A stretch of 64,000 bases of DNA from Candidatus Caldilinea saccharophila. Lineage in GTDB: Bacteria; Chloroflexota; Anaerolineae; Caldilineales; Caldilineaceae. Where the stretch lies: positions 62,001 to 126,000 of the forward strand of contig JADJVW010000012.1 of NCBI GenBank assembly GCA_016710365.1, given 5' to 3'. Below, in pieces: positions 26,685-36,474 of the stretch. The first letter of the stretch is position 1. Each line of letters begins with the position of its first letter. The position numbers and the translations under genes are program-made. Under the pieces are notes generated by a model. The model worked only from the letters and a program-made list of their open reading frames with translations, did no database searches and was not told the DNA's origin.

Positions 26685-28675
26685 TTGGCGGCCCACGAGG
26701 ATTACTCGAACAGGAAACCAGCAAGCCGCGCAGCGTCGGACGCACGCTGGGACGGCTGATCACCTATTTCAAACCCTTCTGGCTGGCGTTGCTCGTCGTG
26801 CTGCTGATGATGGTAGCCAACGCCTGGGTGCAAGTGCTGACGCCGGAGTTGCTGGGCCAGGCGGTCGATTGTTATCTGACGCCCGCGGTGACGGCGCAAA
26901 TTCGCAGCAATGAGTCTGCGCAGGGGATGGCGCCAGGTGACATGACGACGAACAACGCCAGCGACTTTGCGTGTTGGTTTGGCGACGTCCCGGTCGGAGC
27001 GCCGGCGACGGAGTATATGGCCGGCCTGGGAAGGCTTGTGCTTGGCCTGATGGCTTTCTTTGTAGTGGGTGCGCTCACGGGCGGCGCCATGTTTTACTTG
27101 ATGTCGTGGGCCGGCCAGCACGTGTTGCGCAGCTTGCAGGTGCAGGTCTTCGAACATCTGCAAAAACTGTCGCTGGGTTTCTACAGCCGCAACGAAAGCG
27201 GCGACCTGATGAGCCGCATCACGAACGACATCAGCACCATCCAGCAGGCGATCAGCTTTGCGCTGATTCAGGTGCTGGGCGGCGCCCTGTTGCTGGTCTG
27301 GATTGCCTGGAATATGTTGGCGCTCAATTGGGCGTATGCGCTGCTGAGCCTGGCCGTCGTCCCGGTGATGGCGATTGTGACCGTCTGGTTCAGCGGGCAG
27401 GCGCGCAAAGCTTTCCGCATAACGCGCAAAGAGATCGGCAATGTCAACGCCGAGTTGGAGGAAAGCATCTCCGGCGTGCGTGAGGTGCAGGCGTTCAGTC
27501 GCGAGGATGCCAATATCGAGGCGTTCCGCGTCAGCAACGCCGCCAATCGCGACGCCAACGTGCGCGCGGTGGCTTACACTTCGGCGCTGGCGCCCTCCCT
27601 GGAGGCGCTTGGCTACGTCGCCATCGCCATCGTCGCCGGGGTCGGCGGCATCTTCATGTTGCAAGGGCAGATGCTGGGCGGCTCCACGGTGACGCTCGGT
27701 CTGATCATCGCCTTCATCGGCTATGCACAGCGCTTCAACCAGCCGATCTCGCAAATCGCGGTGCTGTGGGCGAATATCCAAAGCGCCATCGCCGGTGCAG
27801 AACGCATCTTCGATCTGTTGGACGAGCAGCCGGAAATCGTGGAAAAGTTCGACGCCCGGCCGATGTCCCAAATTCAGGGGCGCGTGGTCTTCAACAATGT
27901 CGGCGCCGAGTACAAGCGCGGCGAGCCGGTGCTCAAAGGCATCAATCTGAGTGCGGAACCGGGCCAGACCGTCGCCATCGTCGGCCCCACCGGTGCGGGC
28001 AAGACGACGCTGGTCAACCTGCTGCCGCGCTTCTACGATGTCGCGTCCGGTCAGGTGACCATCGACGGCGTCGACGTGCGCGAGGTAAAGCTGGAAAGCT
28101 TGCGCCGGCAGATCGGCGTCGTGTTGCAGGATTCGTTTCTCTTCAGCGACACAGTGATGAACAACATCCGCTACGGGCGTCCTGAAGCCAGCGACGACGA
28201 GGTCGTCGCCGCGGCGCAATTGGCGCGCGCCCACGACTTTGTCGAACGGCTGCCCGAAGGCTACAACACCATCCTCGGCGAGCGCGGCGCGGGTCTCAGC
28301 CAGGGACAGCGTCAATTGCTCTCCATCGCACGCGCGGCGCTGGCCGACCCGCGGCTGTTGATTCTGGACGAAGCGACAAGCAGCGTCGATACGCGCACCG
28401 AACGCCAGATCCAGGCCGCGCTGGAGCAATTGCTGGCCGGACGCACCAGCTTTGTCATCGCGCATCGCCTCAGCACGATCCGCAACGCCGACCAGGTGTT
28501 GGTGCTCGTCAAGGGTGAGATCATCGAGCGCGGCACGCACGAGGAACTGCTCGCCAAGCAAGGCTTCTACTACAATCTCTACATGAGCCAGTTCAAACGG
28601 CAGGAACAGGTGGTGCACGCGACGCACCGCACCGACGGGCTGGGCGCGCTCTCCACGGCCGCGGGGGCGGGGTAG
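26681..28675 (+). CDS. Heterodimeric ABC exporter, catalytic subunit (pair 2)
   Basis: The 664-aa half-transporter keeps all catalytic residues: GPTGAGKTT (about 433-441), ILDEATSSVD and AHRLST. Its signature is the variant LSQGQ, complementing the canonical LSGGQ of its partner. Between helices 1 and 2 it carries an extra ~45-residue loop (about residues 64-110, with a Cys in DCYLTPAV and another in ASDFACWFGD) that could form a disulphide outside the cell. A ~20-residue Ala/Thr-rich tail follows the ATPase. Confidence 0.92.
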   Translation: MIGGPRGLLEQETSKPRSVGRTLGRLITYFKPFWLALLVVLLMMVANAWVQVLTPELLGQAVDCYLTPAVTAQIRSNESAQGMAPGDMTTNNASDFACWFGDVPVGAPATEYMAGLGRLVLGLMAFFVVGALTGGAMFYLMSWAGQHVLRSLQVQVFEHLQKLSLGFYSRNESGDLMSRITNDISTIQQAISFALIQVLGGALLLVWIAWNMLALNWAYALLSLAVVPVMAIVTVWFSGQARKAFRITRKEIGNVNAELEESISGVREVQAFSREDANIEAFRVSNAANRDANVRAVAYTSALAPSLEALGYVAIAIVAGVGGIFMLQGQMLGGSTVTLGLIIAFIGYAQRFNQPISQIAVLWANIQSAIAGAERIFDLLDEQPEIVEKFDARPMSQIQGRVVFNNVGAEYKRGEPVLKGINLSAEPGQTVAIVGPTGAGKTTLVNLLPRFYDVASGQVTIDGVDVREVKLESLRRQIGVVLQDSFLFSDTVMNNIRYGRPEASDDEVVAAAQLARAHDFVERLPEGYNTILGERGAGLSQGQRQLLSIARAALADPRLLILDEATSSVDTRTERQIQAALEQLLAGRTSFVIAHRLSTIRNADQVLVLVKGEIIERGTHEELLAKQGFYYNLYMSQFKRQEQVVHATHRTDGLGALSTAAGAG

Positions 28676-28757
28676 ACAAGGGGACAAGGAGACAAGGATG
28701 AATTGTCAATGGTGAATGGTGAAGTCTCCCCTTCTCCCCTTGTCTTGTCTCCCTCTC
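28674..28757. repeat. GACAAGG / TCTCCCC simple repeat
   Basis: AGACAAGGGGACAAGGAGAC is followed by TGTCAATGGTGAATGGTGAA-type sequence and then the inverted counterpart TCTCCCCTTGTCTTGTCTCC. The arms could form a long imperfect hairpin between the convergent exporter and hydrolase genes and may terminate both. Confidence 0.5.
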
Positions 28758-28759
28758 TC

Positions 28760-29656
28760 TTACCCCTTCACCATCGGATTGGCAAGTTTGCCAAGTTTCT
28801 CCACTTCGACCACGACTTCATCGCCGGGGACGAGCCAGTCCTTCTGCGCCCGGCCGAGCACGACGCCTTCAGGCGTGCCGGTGAGGATGATGTCGCCCGG
28901 CTGCAAGGTCATGTGCTGCGAGATGTAGGAGACGAGGTGCGCCCACGGGAAGACCATGCCGGCCGTGTTGGCGTTCTGGCGCAGGTCGCCGTTGACCCAG
29001 CCGCGCACGGCCAATGCCTGCGGATCGTCCACCCCGTCGGCCGTCACGATCGCGGGGCCAAGCGGCAGGAACTTGTCGAGCGTTTTGCCGAGCAGCCACT
29101 GGCTGGTGCGCATTTGGAGATCGCGGGCGCTTAAATCATTCGCCGTGCAGTAGCCGAACACGTAATTTAGCGCCTCTTCCTCGCTCACGCTCGCCGCCTC
29201 ACGCCCGATGACGACGGCCAACTCCACTTCGTAATCATATTGCGTCGCGACTGCCGGCAACGGGATCGCTTCCCCGGCGCCGGCCAACGTGTTGTTGAAT
29301 TTCGAAAAGAGCACCGGCGACGTCGGCACGGCCATGCCCGATTCGGCGGCGTGGCGGCGATAGTTCAGACCGACGCAGACGATCTTCTCCGGCGCCAGGA
29401 TCGGGGCGTAGAGCTGCGCCTCGCCCAGCGGCAGGGTGACGATATCTGGCGTCCGTGCAGTTTCCCACCAGGCCAGCGCGTTGGCCGCCACCTGCAGCGC
29501 GGCGCTGTCGGCAATAAAGTGGCGCAGATCGTTCCAGGCTGTGATGGGCGTCGCGCTGTTGAACGCCTGGATCAGACCGACCAGGTCGAGCACCGTATTG
29601 TCCGCGACGATGCCTGCGCGCGGTTGCGATTGGTGGAGATAGGTGACGAATTTCAT
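28760..29656 (-). CDS. Fumarylacetoacetate hydrolase family protein
   Basis: The start at 29656 (MKFVTYLHQSQPRAGIV) is preferred to a longer reading from 29701. The 298-aa product has the family core: PEKIVCVGLNYRRHAAESG, the metal-binding DYEVELAVVIGREA (Glu residues), GYCTANDLSARDLQ, and the end TGTPEGVVLGRAQKDWLVPG. Relatives cleave or decarboxylate 2-oxo acids (acylpyruvase, 2-hydroxyhepta-2,4-diene-1,7-dioate isomerase, 2,4-didehydro-3-deoxy-L-rhamnonate hydrolase). The divergent LacI/arabinoside locus makes a sugar-acid role possible, but this is only inference. Confidence 0.88.
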   Translation of the reverse strand: MKFVTYLHQSQPRAGIVADNTVLDLVGLIQAFNSATPITAWNDLRHFIADSAALQVAANALAWWETARTPDIVTLPLGEAQLYAPILAPEKIVCVGLNYRRHAAESGMAVPTSPVLFSKFNNTLAGAGEAIPLPAVATQYDYEVELAVVIGREAASVSEEEALNYVFGYCTANDLSARDLQMRTSQWLLGKTLDKFLPLGPAIVTADGVDDPQALAVRGWVNGDLRQNANTAGMVFPWAHLVSYISQHMTLQPGDIILTGTPEGVVLGRAQKDWLVPGDEVVVEVEKLGKLANPMVKG

Positions 29657-29907
29657 GGCTCTATTTGCCTTTCGAATGATGCTGGTACGCGCTTTGCGCA
29701 AAAAAAGGTCGTGTCAATCGTCTTTACCGAAAGACGATTGACTTGGTGCGTTTCGAAGCACTATTCTGCCTAGTTTTGTCGAATCTGTCGAACAACGATA
29801 AAGATTGGCGAATGAGTCCTTGCGTGATGTCTGCTGCTGCTGCCCACCCTTTGGTGTTGACGAACATCCGAGTGACGCGATGACGTTGGGGTGGCGGAAA
29901 ACTCCGC

Positions 29908-29959
29908 TTGACAAGGTAAACGTTTTCTATTACAGTACCCCTACTTGGTAAACGTTTTC
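29908..29959 (+). promoter_or_regulatory. LacI promoter with two AAACGTTT operators
   Basis: TTGACA (29908-29913), a 17-base spacer and TACAGT (29931-29936) form the promoter. GGTAAACGTTTTC occurs at 29915-29927, inside the spacer, and again at 29947-29959, downstream of the likely transcription start. The centres are 32 bases apart, about three helical turns. The AAACGTTT core is typical of LacI/GalR operators, so autorepression is expected. Confidence 0.8.
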
Positions 29960-29972
29960 CCTATTCCATCTT

Positions 29973-31006
<1,034 letters not shown>

Positions 31007-31130
31007 GAGGCAAAGGGTGGCAGAGAAAAGCGGTTGTCATGCATGATGTTTGGGAGAAGCGGCAATCTCGCCGTTGACCGATAATTCTATTACTTTACAG
31101 GTCACTATTTTTACAGGAGGAGAATTTGTC

Positions 31131-32426
31131 ATGCAACGTTTGAGTAGACTACTCGTTGTTTTGAGCATGATGGTGACGCTTGCGTTAGCCGCGTGCACCG
31201 CGCCGGCGGCTGCGCCCACCGGTGAACAGGCGTCAGGAGAGCAGGCGGCCAGTGGCGTCACCATGTCATTCTGGACGCGCGACAGCAACCAGGAGCAGGT
31301 GCGTGCATTGGTGGACGCCTGGAATGAATCACACGAGAACCAGATTGAAGTTACAGTCATTCCTGCCGGCGACTATATGACCAAGGTTGGCGCTTCGGTC
31401 GGCGCGGGCGCACCGCCCGACTTGATGGCGGTCGACCTGATCTATGTGCCGCAGTTTGCCGCGGCGGATCAGCTCACTGACATTACCGATTTCGCCAAGG
31501 CGCTGCCCTACTTTGACAGCCTCAGCCCGTCGCACGTGCGGCTGGCGACCTACGACGGCAAGATCTACGGCCTGCCTTTCAACGCTGAGGGATCGTACCT
31601 GATCTATAACAAGGGTCTCTTCGAGCAGGCCGGGCTTGACCCGGAGAACCCGCCTAAGACGTGGGGCGAGATTGCCGACGCCGCGGCCCAGATTTCGGCG
31701 CTGGGCGACGACATCTACGGCTACTACTTCTCCGGCGCGTGTGCGGGCTGCAACGCTTTCACCTTCCTGCCCTACATCTGGGCAAGCGGCGGCGACGTGT
31801 TGAACGAAGATGGCACTGCCGCCACCCTGACCGACCCTGAAGTCGCGGCCGCGCTCGATTTCTATCGCCAGATGTGGGCCGACGGGCTGATCCCGCCCGG
31901 CGCGCAGGCCGACACCGGCACAGATTTTGCCAATGCCTTCACCTCTGGCACGATCGGCATGGCTGGCACCGGCGCGTTCGCCATCAACAACCTCAAGACC
32001 AATTTCCCCGATCTCGACTTTGGCGTGACCTTCCTGCCGGGCAGGGAAGAGGGCGCGTCCTCCTTCGCTGGCGGCGACAGCATCGCCATCCCGGCCGGCT
32101 CGCCGTATCCGGAGCAGGCCTTCGAGTTTATCAAATGGATGAGCTCCGATGAGGTGCAGTTGAACTACTATGCTCAGGAAAACAGCCTGCCTGTGCGCAC
32201 CGACCTGGCCGAGAACGAATTCTTCGCCAAGGATCCGCGTCTGACGACCGCCGCGCAGGCGATGGCGATGGGCCGGACGCCCTACACCATCGTCTACAAC
32301 CAGCTCTTCAACGACGCCAACGGGCCGTGGCTCAAGATGATCCAGACCGCGGTCTTCGACGGCAAGGTGGATGAGGCGGTGACAACGGCGCAGGAAGAGT
32401 TCACCAAGATTCTGTCTGAGCAGTAA
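31131..32426 (+). CDS. Sugar ABC transporter substrate-binding lipoprotein (CUT1)
   Basis: The start at 31131 has AGGAGG at 31115-31120. The 431-aa protein has a lipoprotein signal (MMVTLALAAC) and the family-1 binding-protein fold: VTMSFWTRDSNQEQVRALVD, then GAPPDLMAVDLIYVPQFAAA and GKIYGLPFNAEGSYLIYNKG, and a late ASSFAGGDSIAIPAG. Its closest pattern is the maltose/oligosaccharide group. It is exported and tethered outside the membrane, handing sugars to the two permeases that follow. A very stable hairpin after its stop probably sets its high expression relative to the permeases. Confidence 0.92.
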   Translation: MQRLSRLLVVLSMMVTLALAACTAPAAAPTGEQASGEQAASGVTMSFWTRDSNQEQVRALVDAWNESHENQIEVTVIPAGDYMTKVGASVGAGAPPDLMAVDLIYVPQFAAADQLTDITDFAKALPYFDSLSPSHVRLATYDGKIYGLPFNAEGSYLIYNKGLFEQAGLDPENPPKTWGEIADAAAQISALGDDIYGYYFSGACAGCNAFTFLPYIWASGGDVLNEDGTAATLTDPEVAAALDFYRQMWADGLIPPGAQADTGTDFANAFTSGTIGMAGTGAFAINNLKTNFPDLDFGVTFLPGREEGASSFAGGDSIAIPAGSPYPEQAFEFIKWMSSDEVQLNYYAQENSLPVRTDLAENEFFAKDPRLTTAAQAMAMGRTPYTIVYNQLFNDANGPWLKMIQTAVFDGKVDEAVTTAQEEFTKILSEQ

Positions 32427-32450
32427 ACAGCTTCCTCTTTGTATTTTTGG

Positions 32451-32504
32451 CGCTATCCAGAGGTGACAGTCACTTCCAGAAGTGACTGTCACCTCTGGAT
32501 AGCG
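32451..32504 (+). promoter_or_regulatory. 25-bp perfect hairpin between binding-protein and permease genes
   Basis: CGCTATCCAGAGGTGACAGT with CACTT (32451-32475) pairs exactly with 32480-32504 around a 4-nt loop. There is no T tract, so it is more likely an mRNA-stabilising or partial-attenuation element, as known between binding-protein and permease genes in other sugar operons. The inner AGGTGACAGTCACTT may also be a dispersed repeat. Confidence 0.7.
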
Positions 32505-32532
32505 TAAAGTTAGCGAGTCAGGTGGAATGCCT

Positions 32533-33453
32533 ATGACAACTGCATCGGCAGCAATTGCCAAACCGTCGCGGCGCCGCAGCACACTCAATCGTCAGCGCAG
32601 CATCGCCGGCTTTCTTTTTGTCTTGCCGGCTGTGCTGTTCACGCTGGCCATGTTCATCTTCCCCTTGCTCATGACCGTGTGGATGTCGTTGCACGACTGG
32701 CCGCTGCTGGGGCAGGCAACTTTTTGGGGATTCAGAACTACGTGGAGATGGCGCGATAAACAGTTCTGGGCCAGCCTCTGGTTTACAACGCAATACACCT
32801 TGCTCGTCACGCCGGCGATCTTCATCCTGGCCTTTGCACTGGCGCTGCTGGTCAATACGGCGCTGCGGGGCATCGGCGTCTTCCGCACGATCTACTTCAT
32901 TCCGGTGGTGATCGGGCTGGGCGCGTCCAGCCTGCTCTGGGTGTGGCTGCTCAACGATCGGGTGGGCATCATCAACGGTCTTTTGCTCGACCTCGGCCTG
33001 ATCGAGCGCCCCATCATCTGGTTTGTCGACAAGAACCTGGCGCTGGCCGTGATTATCATCTCCGTCGTCTGGAAGACCGTGGGTTTCAGCATGATCCTGC
33101 TGCTGGCAGGGATGCAGGCAATCCCCGAAGAGCTCTATCAAGCCGCGATGGTGGACGGCGCCAACTATCGCCAGCGGCTGACGCACATCATGATGCCGCT
33201 GCTGCGCTCGACCTTTGCGCTGGCGCTTGTGCTCTCCGTCATCGGCTCGTATCTCTCGTTTGACCAGTTCTACATTATGACGCGCGGCGGGCCGCAAAAC
33301 CAGACTATCACCGCGGTCTACTGGATCTTCAACAATTCCTTTACCTATTACAAAATGGGGTACGGCGCGGCGTTGTCGATCATTCTGCTCATCATTCTCG
33401 GCGCGCTCAGCATTCTTCAACTGCGCATTCTGCGCGACGACGTGACCTACTGA
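32533..33453 (+). CDS. Sugar ABC transporter permease 1 (MalF/UgpA type)
   Basis: The ATG at 32533 has AGGTGG seven bases upstream and is preferred to the ATG at 32527. The ~306-aa product has six membrane segments and the EAA loop EELYQAAMVDGANYRQRLTH, which contacts the ATPase. Residues around FWGFRTTWRWRDKQFW are atypical. In the neighbouring frame the same DNA reads FLGIQNYVEMA, the family consensus, so two compensating indels near 32722 and 32746 are likely. It forms the channel with the next gene. Confidence 0.88.
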   Translation: MTTASAAIAKPSRRRSTLNRQRSIAGFLFVLPAVLFTLAMFIFPLLMTVWMSLHDWPLLGQATFWGFRTTWRWRDKQFWASLWFTTQYTLLVTPAIFILAFALALLVNTALRGIGVFRTIYFIPVVIGLGASSLLWVWLLNDRVGIINGLLLDLGLIERPIIWFVDKNLALAVIIISVVWKTVGFSMILLLAGMQAIPEELYQAAMVDGANYRQRLTHIMMPLLRSTFALALVLSVIGSYLSFDQFYIMTRGGPQNQTITAVYWIFNNSFTYYKMGYGAALSIILLIILGALSILQLRILRDDVTY

Positions 33454-33465
33454 CCGGAAAAGATT

Positions 33466-34350
33466 ATGACTGGCACCACATCCTCAACCACGATCCACAG
33501 CACGTCCAGCCGGATGCGCCGCCGCGCCGGTTTGTTTGCACTCTACGTTGTCTGCGTTCTCCTCGCGATTCTCTTTCTCTTTCCCGTCTTCTGGTCGACG
33601 TTGACTTCGGTCAAGCCACCGGCGGAAGCTTCGGCGGTGCCGCCCACCTATTGGCCTTCTACCTTTACGTTTGATAATTATTTGAAACTAAATAAATATG
33701 GCGCGGGGATTCTCCGGTACGTTTATAATAGTGCGTCGGTTGCGCTCATCACCGTCTTTGGCACGATCCTGCTGAGCACGCTGGCCGGCTATGGGTTTTC
33801 ACGCTTTCACTTTCCCGCCAAGAATGTGCTCTTTATCATGGTGCTGGCCGCGTTGATGATTCCTTTTCAGTCGATCCTGACGCCGCTCTTCCTGCTGATG
33901 AGCGCAGTGAAAATGCAGAACACGCTGTTCGGTCTGGCGCTGGTCTACATCACCTTTCAGCTTCCCTTTGGCGTCTTTATGATGCGCAACTCCTTTGACG
34001 CGGTGCCGCGCGAGATCGAAGAGGCCGCGTTGCTCGACGGCTGCTCGACATGGAAGATGCTGACCACCGTCATGTTCGTGCTGGTGCGACCGGGCATCAT
34101 CACGGTGGCTATCTATGCGTTTCTCAACGCCTGGAACGAATTTCTCGCCGCGCTGATCATCATGACGCAGGAAGTCAACTTCACGCTGCCGATCATGCTG
34201 ACCAGCGTGCGCAGCGGCTACTATGGCGCTATCGACTGGGGCGCGCTGCAGGCCGGCATCACCGTCACGATCCTGCCGTGCATCATTTTGTTCCTCTTCC
34301 TGCAGCGGTATTACCTGCAAGGGTTGATGGGCGGCGCGGTGAAGGGGTAA
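33466..34350 (+). CDS. Sugar ABC transporter permease 2 (MalG/UgpE type)
   Basis: The 294-aa protein has six membrane segments, the family segment FWSTLTSVKPPAEASAVPPT after helix 1, and the EAA loop VPREIEEAALLDGCSTWKML. Late segments FLNAWNEFLAALIIMTQEVN and QRYYLQGLMGGAVKG are typical of MalG-type permeases. It starts 12 bases after permease 1. No ATPase gene follows, so a shared MsmK/UgpC-type ATPase encoded elsewhere must energise the system. Confidence 0.92.
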   Translation: MTGTTSSTTIHSTSSRMRRRAGLFALYVVCVLLAILFLFPVFWSTLTSVKPPAEASAVPPTYWPSTFTFDNYLKLNKYGAGILRYVYNSASVALITVFGTILLSTLAGYGFSRFHFPAKNVLFIMVLAALMIPFQSILTPLFLLMSAVKMQNTLFGLALVYITFQLPFGVFMMRNSFDAVPREIEEAALLDGCSTWKMLTTVMFVLVRPGIITVAIYAFLNAWNEFLAALIIMTQEVNFTLPIMLTSVRSGYYGAIDWGALQAGITVTILPCIILFLFLQRYYLQGLMGGAVKG

Positions 34351-34352
34351 AG

Positions 34353-34375
34353 AGTTGCGAGTTGCGAGGGGCGAG
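34353..34375. repeat. GAGTTGCGAGGGGCGAG simple repeat
   Basis: This is one unit of the same repeat seen at 19289-19332 and 22371-22398, placed between the permease and glycosidase genes. Confidence 0.6.
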
Positions 34376-34416
34376 CTTTATTCAACACACACAACCTATT
34401 TTGGGGAGAACTTTCG

Positions 34417-36297
34417 ATGTTTTATCGACCCTTACCGGCGAATCGATCGCCGTTGTTTCCCACCACGTTTCGCGCGTTGCCGGTCGGCGCGGTCCGCCCG
34501 CAAGGTTGGCTGCTCGACCAGTTGTGCATCCAGGCCAACGGGTTGACCGGCCATCTCGACGAATTCTGGCCCGATGTCAGCCGGCAGTCGGGCTGGCTGG
34601 GCGGGCCGGGCGACGATTGGGAACGCGCACCCTACTATTGCGACGGTCTTGTCCCGCTGGCCTATCAACTCGACGACCCGCGGCTGATCGCCAAAGCCAA
34701 CGAATATGTGGCGTGGATGCTCAACAGCGTGCAGCCCAACGGCTGGTTTGGCCCCACCAACACCGACTGGTGGCCGCGCATGGTGGCGCTTAAGGTGTTG
34801 ATGAGCTATTACGAGGCGACTGGCGATGCGCGCGTGCTGAGCCTGATGACCGGCTATTGCACCTATCAGAATGCGATGTTGGCGGCGCGCGGGCTGGAAA
34901 ACTGGGGCGCGGCGCGCGTGGCGGATAATCTGCTTGCCGTCTACTGGCTCTACAACTTTACCGGCGACGCTTTCTTGCTGGAGCTTGCCGGAAAACTGAG
35001 CGCGGGCGCCATTGACTGGGCGGAATTGCAGGCGAACTACACCCTTGCCGCCATCCTGCCCTTTGCGCATTACCGGGGGAATATGGCGACCCACGTCGTC
35101 AACAACGCGCAGGGCGTCAAGACGCCGGCCGTGCAGTCCCTCCTCAGCGACGACGAATGGCAGCGCTCGGCGCCGCGCCAGAGCATCGCCAACCTGATGC
35201 GCCATCACGGCCAGCCCAACGGCATCTGGAGCGGCGACGAGCATCTTCACGGCACATCGCCGACTTCAGGCGCCGAACTGTGCGCTGTCGCCGAGTATAT
35301 GTACTCGCTGGAGGAGTTGCTGCGCATCGTGGGCGATCCCTTCTTTGGCGACACGCTGGAGCAGGTCGCGTACAACGCCTGGCCCGCCACTTTTGCGGCG
35401 GATATGTGGTCGCATCAATACGACCAGCAGGTCAACCAGGTGCTTTGTACGGTGGCAAAACGCAACTGGACCGACAATACTGACGACTCCAACATTTTCG
35501 GCCTGGCGCCGCACTTTGGCTGCTGCACCGCCAACATGCATCAAGGCTGGCCCAAGCTGGTCAAGCATCTGGTCATGGCGACGGACGACGGCGGGCTGGC
35601 GCTCACAACGTATGGCCCGTGTGAGGCGCAGGTGGAACTCGACAGCGGCGCGCGCGTGCGCGTAGAGGTGCAGACGGAGTATCCCTTCAAGGGGCAGATC
35701 GTCGTGCGCGTTAGTGTGGATCGTCCGGCGCGCTTCCCGTTGTTGTTGCGCATCCCGGCGTGGGCGGATGGCGTTACGATCACAGGCGTGGCCGCGGACG
35801 CGCCGGTGATCCCCGGCGAATTTTACCGAATCGACCAGATGTGGGAAAGCAGCACGGCGCTCGTCATCGACTTGCCGCTGACAGTGCGCGCCAGTCGCGG
35901 CCATGCCGGCCTGGCATCGATCTATCGCGGCCCGCTTTTGTTTGGCCTGCGCATGGGCGAGCAGTGGCAGCAGATCGGCGGGGAGCAGCCGCACGCCGAC
36001 TGGGAAGTCTATCCGACGACGCCCTGGAATTACGGGCTGGTGCTCGACCCTGACGCGCCCGCCGCGTCGCTGTGCGTCGAGGAACAGGCAGTGGGCGCGG
36101 TTCCGTTTGATCCGCACGCGGCGCCGGTGCGCATCGCAGCAAAGGGGCAGCGTCTGCCGCAGTGGGGGTTGGTTGACAACTCAGCCGGCCCCATCGATGG
36201 CGGCCCGCACGTCTCCGACGAGCCGGTGGAGGAGATTGAATTGATCCCCTACGGCAGCACACATCTGCGCGTGGCGGCCTTCCCGCTGTGCGCGTGA
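34417..36297 (+). CDS. GH127-like beta-L-arabinofuranosidase
   Basis: The 626-aa protein matches the GH127/DUF1680 plan: an N-terminal (alpha/alpha)6 barrel with GAVRPQGWLLDQL, WERAPYYCDGLVPLAY and GWFGPTNTDWWPRMVALKVL, then a beta-sandwich tail. The zinc/nucleophile set of this family is present: E287 and C289 in GAELCA, and the Cys pair C369-C370 in FGCCTANMHQGWPK. It has no signal peptide and is probably cytoplasmic, acting on arabinosides imported by the upstream ABC system. It follows the permease by 66 bases and is likely in the same operon under LacI control. Exact linkage specificity cannot be read from sequence. Confidence 0.85.
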   Translation: MFYRPLPANRSPLFPTTFRALPVGAVRPQGWLLDQLCIQANGLTGHLDEFWPDVSRQSGWLGGPGDDWERAPYYCDGLVPLAYQLDDPRLIAKANEYVAWMLNSVQPNGWFGPTNTDWWPRMVALKVLMSYYEATGDARVLSLMTGYCTYQNAMLAARGLENWGAARVADNLLAVYWLYNFTGDAFLLELAGKLSAGAIDWAELQANYTLAAILPFAHYRGNMATHVVNNAQGVKTPAVQSLLSDDEWQRSAPRQSIANLMRHHGQPNGIWSGDEHLHGTSPTSGAELCAVAEYMYSLEELLRIVGDPFFGDTLEQVAYNAWPATFAADMWSHQYDQQVNQVLCTVAKRNWTDNTDDSNIFGLAPHFGCCTANMHQGWPKLVKHLVMATDDGGLALTTYGPCEAQVELDSGARVRVEVQTEYPFKGQIVVRVSVDRPARFPLLLRIPAWADGVTITGVAADAPVIPGEFYRIDQMWESSTALVIDLPLTVRASRGHAGLASIYRGPLLFGLRMGEQWQQIGGEQPHADWEVYPTTPWNYGLVLDPDAPAASLCVEEQAVGAVPFDPHAAPVRIAAKGQRLPQWGLVDNSAGPIDGGPHVSDEPVEEIELIPYGSTHLRVAAFPLCA

Positions 36298-36474
36298 ATC
36301 GGCAAAGCGAGGTCTCGACGCAAAGGTAGAGGCGCTTTCGGCGTTGCGGTTGCTGACGGCAGGGACGCGGTGGAACTCAATTTTTCTGCTGGGCAAATTC
36401 CAGGAACCTCTGACCAATGGTAGAGTAAGGCGAGCGTAGTTATCCTTTTCGCCGCAGAGGCAGGTTCGCACGTC

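Noticed and set aside
24780..28687. Long minus-strand open frames opposite the second ABC exporter pair
   Set aside because: Same reason: shadows of conserved ATPase and membrane-domain codons.
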